NCBI RefSeq assembly: GCF_938015485.1
Contig: NZ_CALLVU010000082.1
Coordinates: 1 to 42,212 of the forward strand
From: an uncultured Lachnoanaerobaculum sp.
Lineage (GTDB): Bacteria > Bacillota > Clostridia > Lachnospirales > Lachnospiraceae
Direction of reading: 5' to 3'
DNA length: 42,212 nt
A model generated the notes under the pieces. That model saw only the letters and a program-made list of their open reading frames with translations. It had not been told where the DNA came from and did not search any database. The position numbers and the translations under genes are program-made. The number at the start of each line of letters is the position of its first letter. Positions within the stretch are counted from its first letter, which is position 1. This document shows, in pieces, positions 42,212 to 42,212 of the stretch.

Positions 42212-42212
42212 A

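Overview
The window is AT-rich chromosomal DNA of a low-GC Gram-positive anaerobe, most likely a member of the Lachnospiraceae (Clostridia). The clues are AGGAGG-type ribosome binding sites, consensus sigma-A promoters with 17-bp spacers, a long-form hibernation factor, a DUF951 gene, RicT, and choline-binding-like cell-wall repeats. A genus cannot be fixed from the sequence alone. Almost every gene from 0.4 to 32.7 kb and from 36.4 kb to the right end is on the minus strand. Only a membrane protein (32.9 kb) and a lipoprotein (34.7 kb) read rightward.

Layout. (1) 1-0.3 kb: three tandem consensus promoters fire leftward out of the window, in the style of an rRNA operon whose genes would lie just beyond the left edge. 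(2) 0.4-3.0 kb: pyridoxine kinase, DUF951 and ABC-F ATPase, linked by ATGA overlaps. (3) 3.1-15.4 kb: a very tight 11-gene minus-strand run. It holds a GH3 glycosidase, GtrA, a domain-permuted membrane GH3, an Orn/Lys/Arg decarboxylase, a guanylate-kinase-like protein, holB, ricT, a trmN6-like gene, rsmI, rpiB and a small hypothetical. From the decarboxylase to rsmI it parallels the yaaO-tmk-holB-yaaT-yabB-yabC block near the B. subtilis origin, with a guanylate-kinase-like gene where tmk would be. (4) 15.5-16.1 kb: hpf with its own promoter and UUCG terminator. (5) 16.28-16.44 kb: a non-coding array of five perfect DnaA boxes.

(6) 16.5-23.8 kb: a complete type II Wadjet (JetABCD/MksBEFG-like) anti-plasmid system, apparently co-transcribed behind a second pyridoxine-kinase-family gene. 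(7) 23.9-32.7 kb: mostly separate metabolic and envelope genes. These are a ComEC-like MBL lipoprotein, a secreted CAP protein with cell-wall repeats, GH32 plus a LUD protein, a SulP transporter, an AAA/DUF4143 ATPase with two operator-like repeats, and a DUF364-type protein. (8) 32.9-42.2 kb: an accessory-looking region. It has a four-helix membrane protein, a duplicated 144-aa gene whose copies share a 312-bp identical core on either side of a lipoprotein gene, an aldehyde dehydrogenase, several orphan small acidic proteins, and a two-gene module of an SF2 helicase-HNH nuclease and a 177-aa partner.

The strongest defence content is the Wadjet operon (well-known family). The helicase-HNH module is a candidate and its role is inferred. 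The most unexpected non-coding signal is the DnaA-box array between hpf and Wadjet. It is not accompanied by dnaA/dnaN or by a change in gene orientation, so it looks like a DnaA-binding cluster away from the replication origin.
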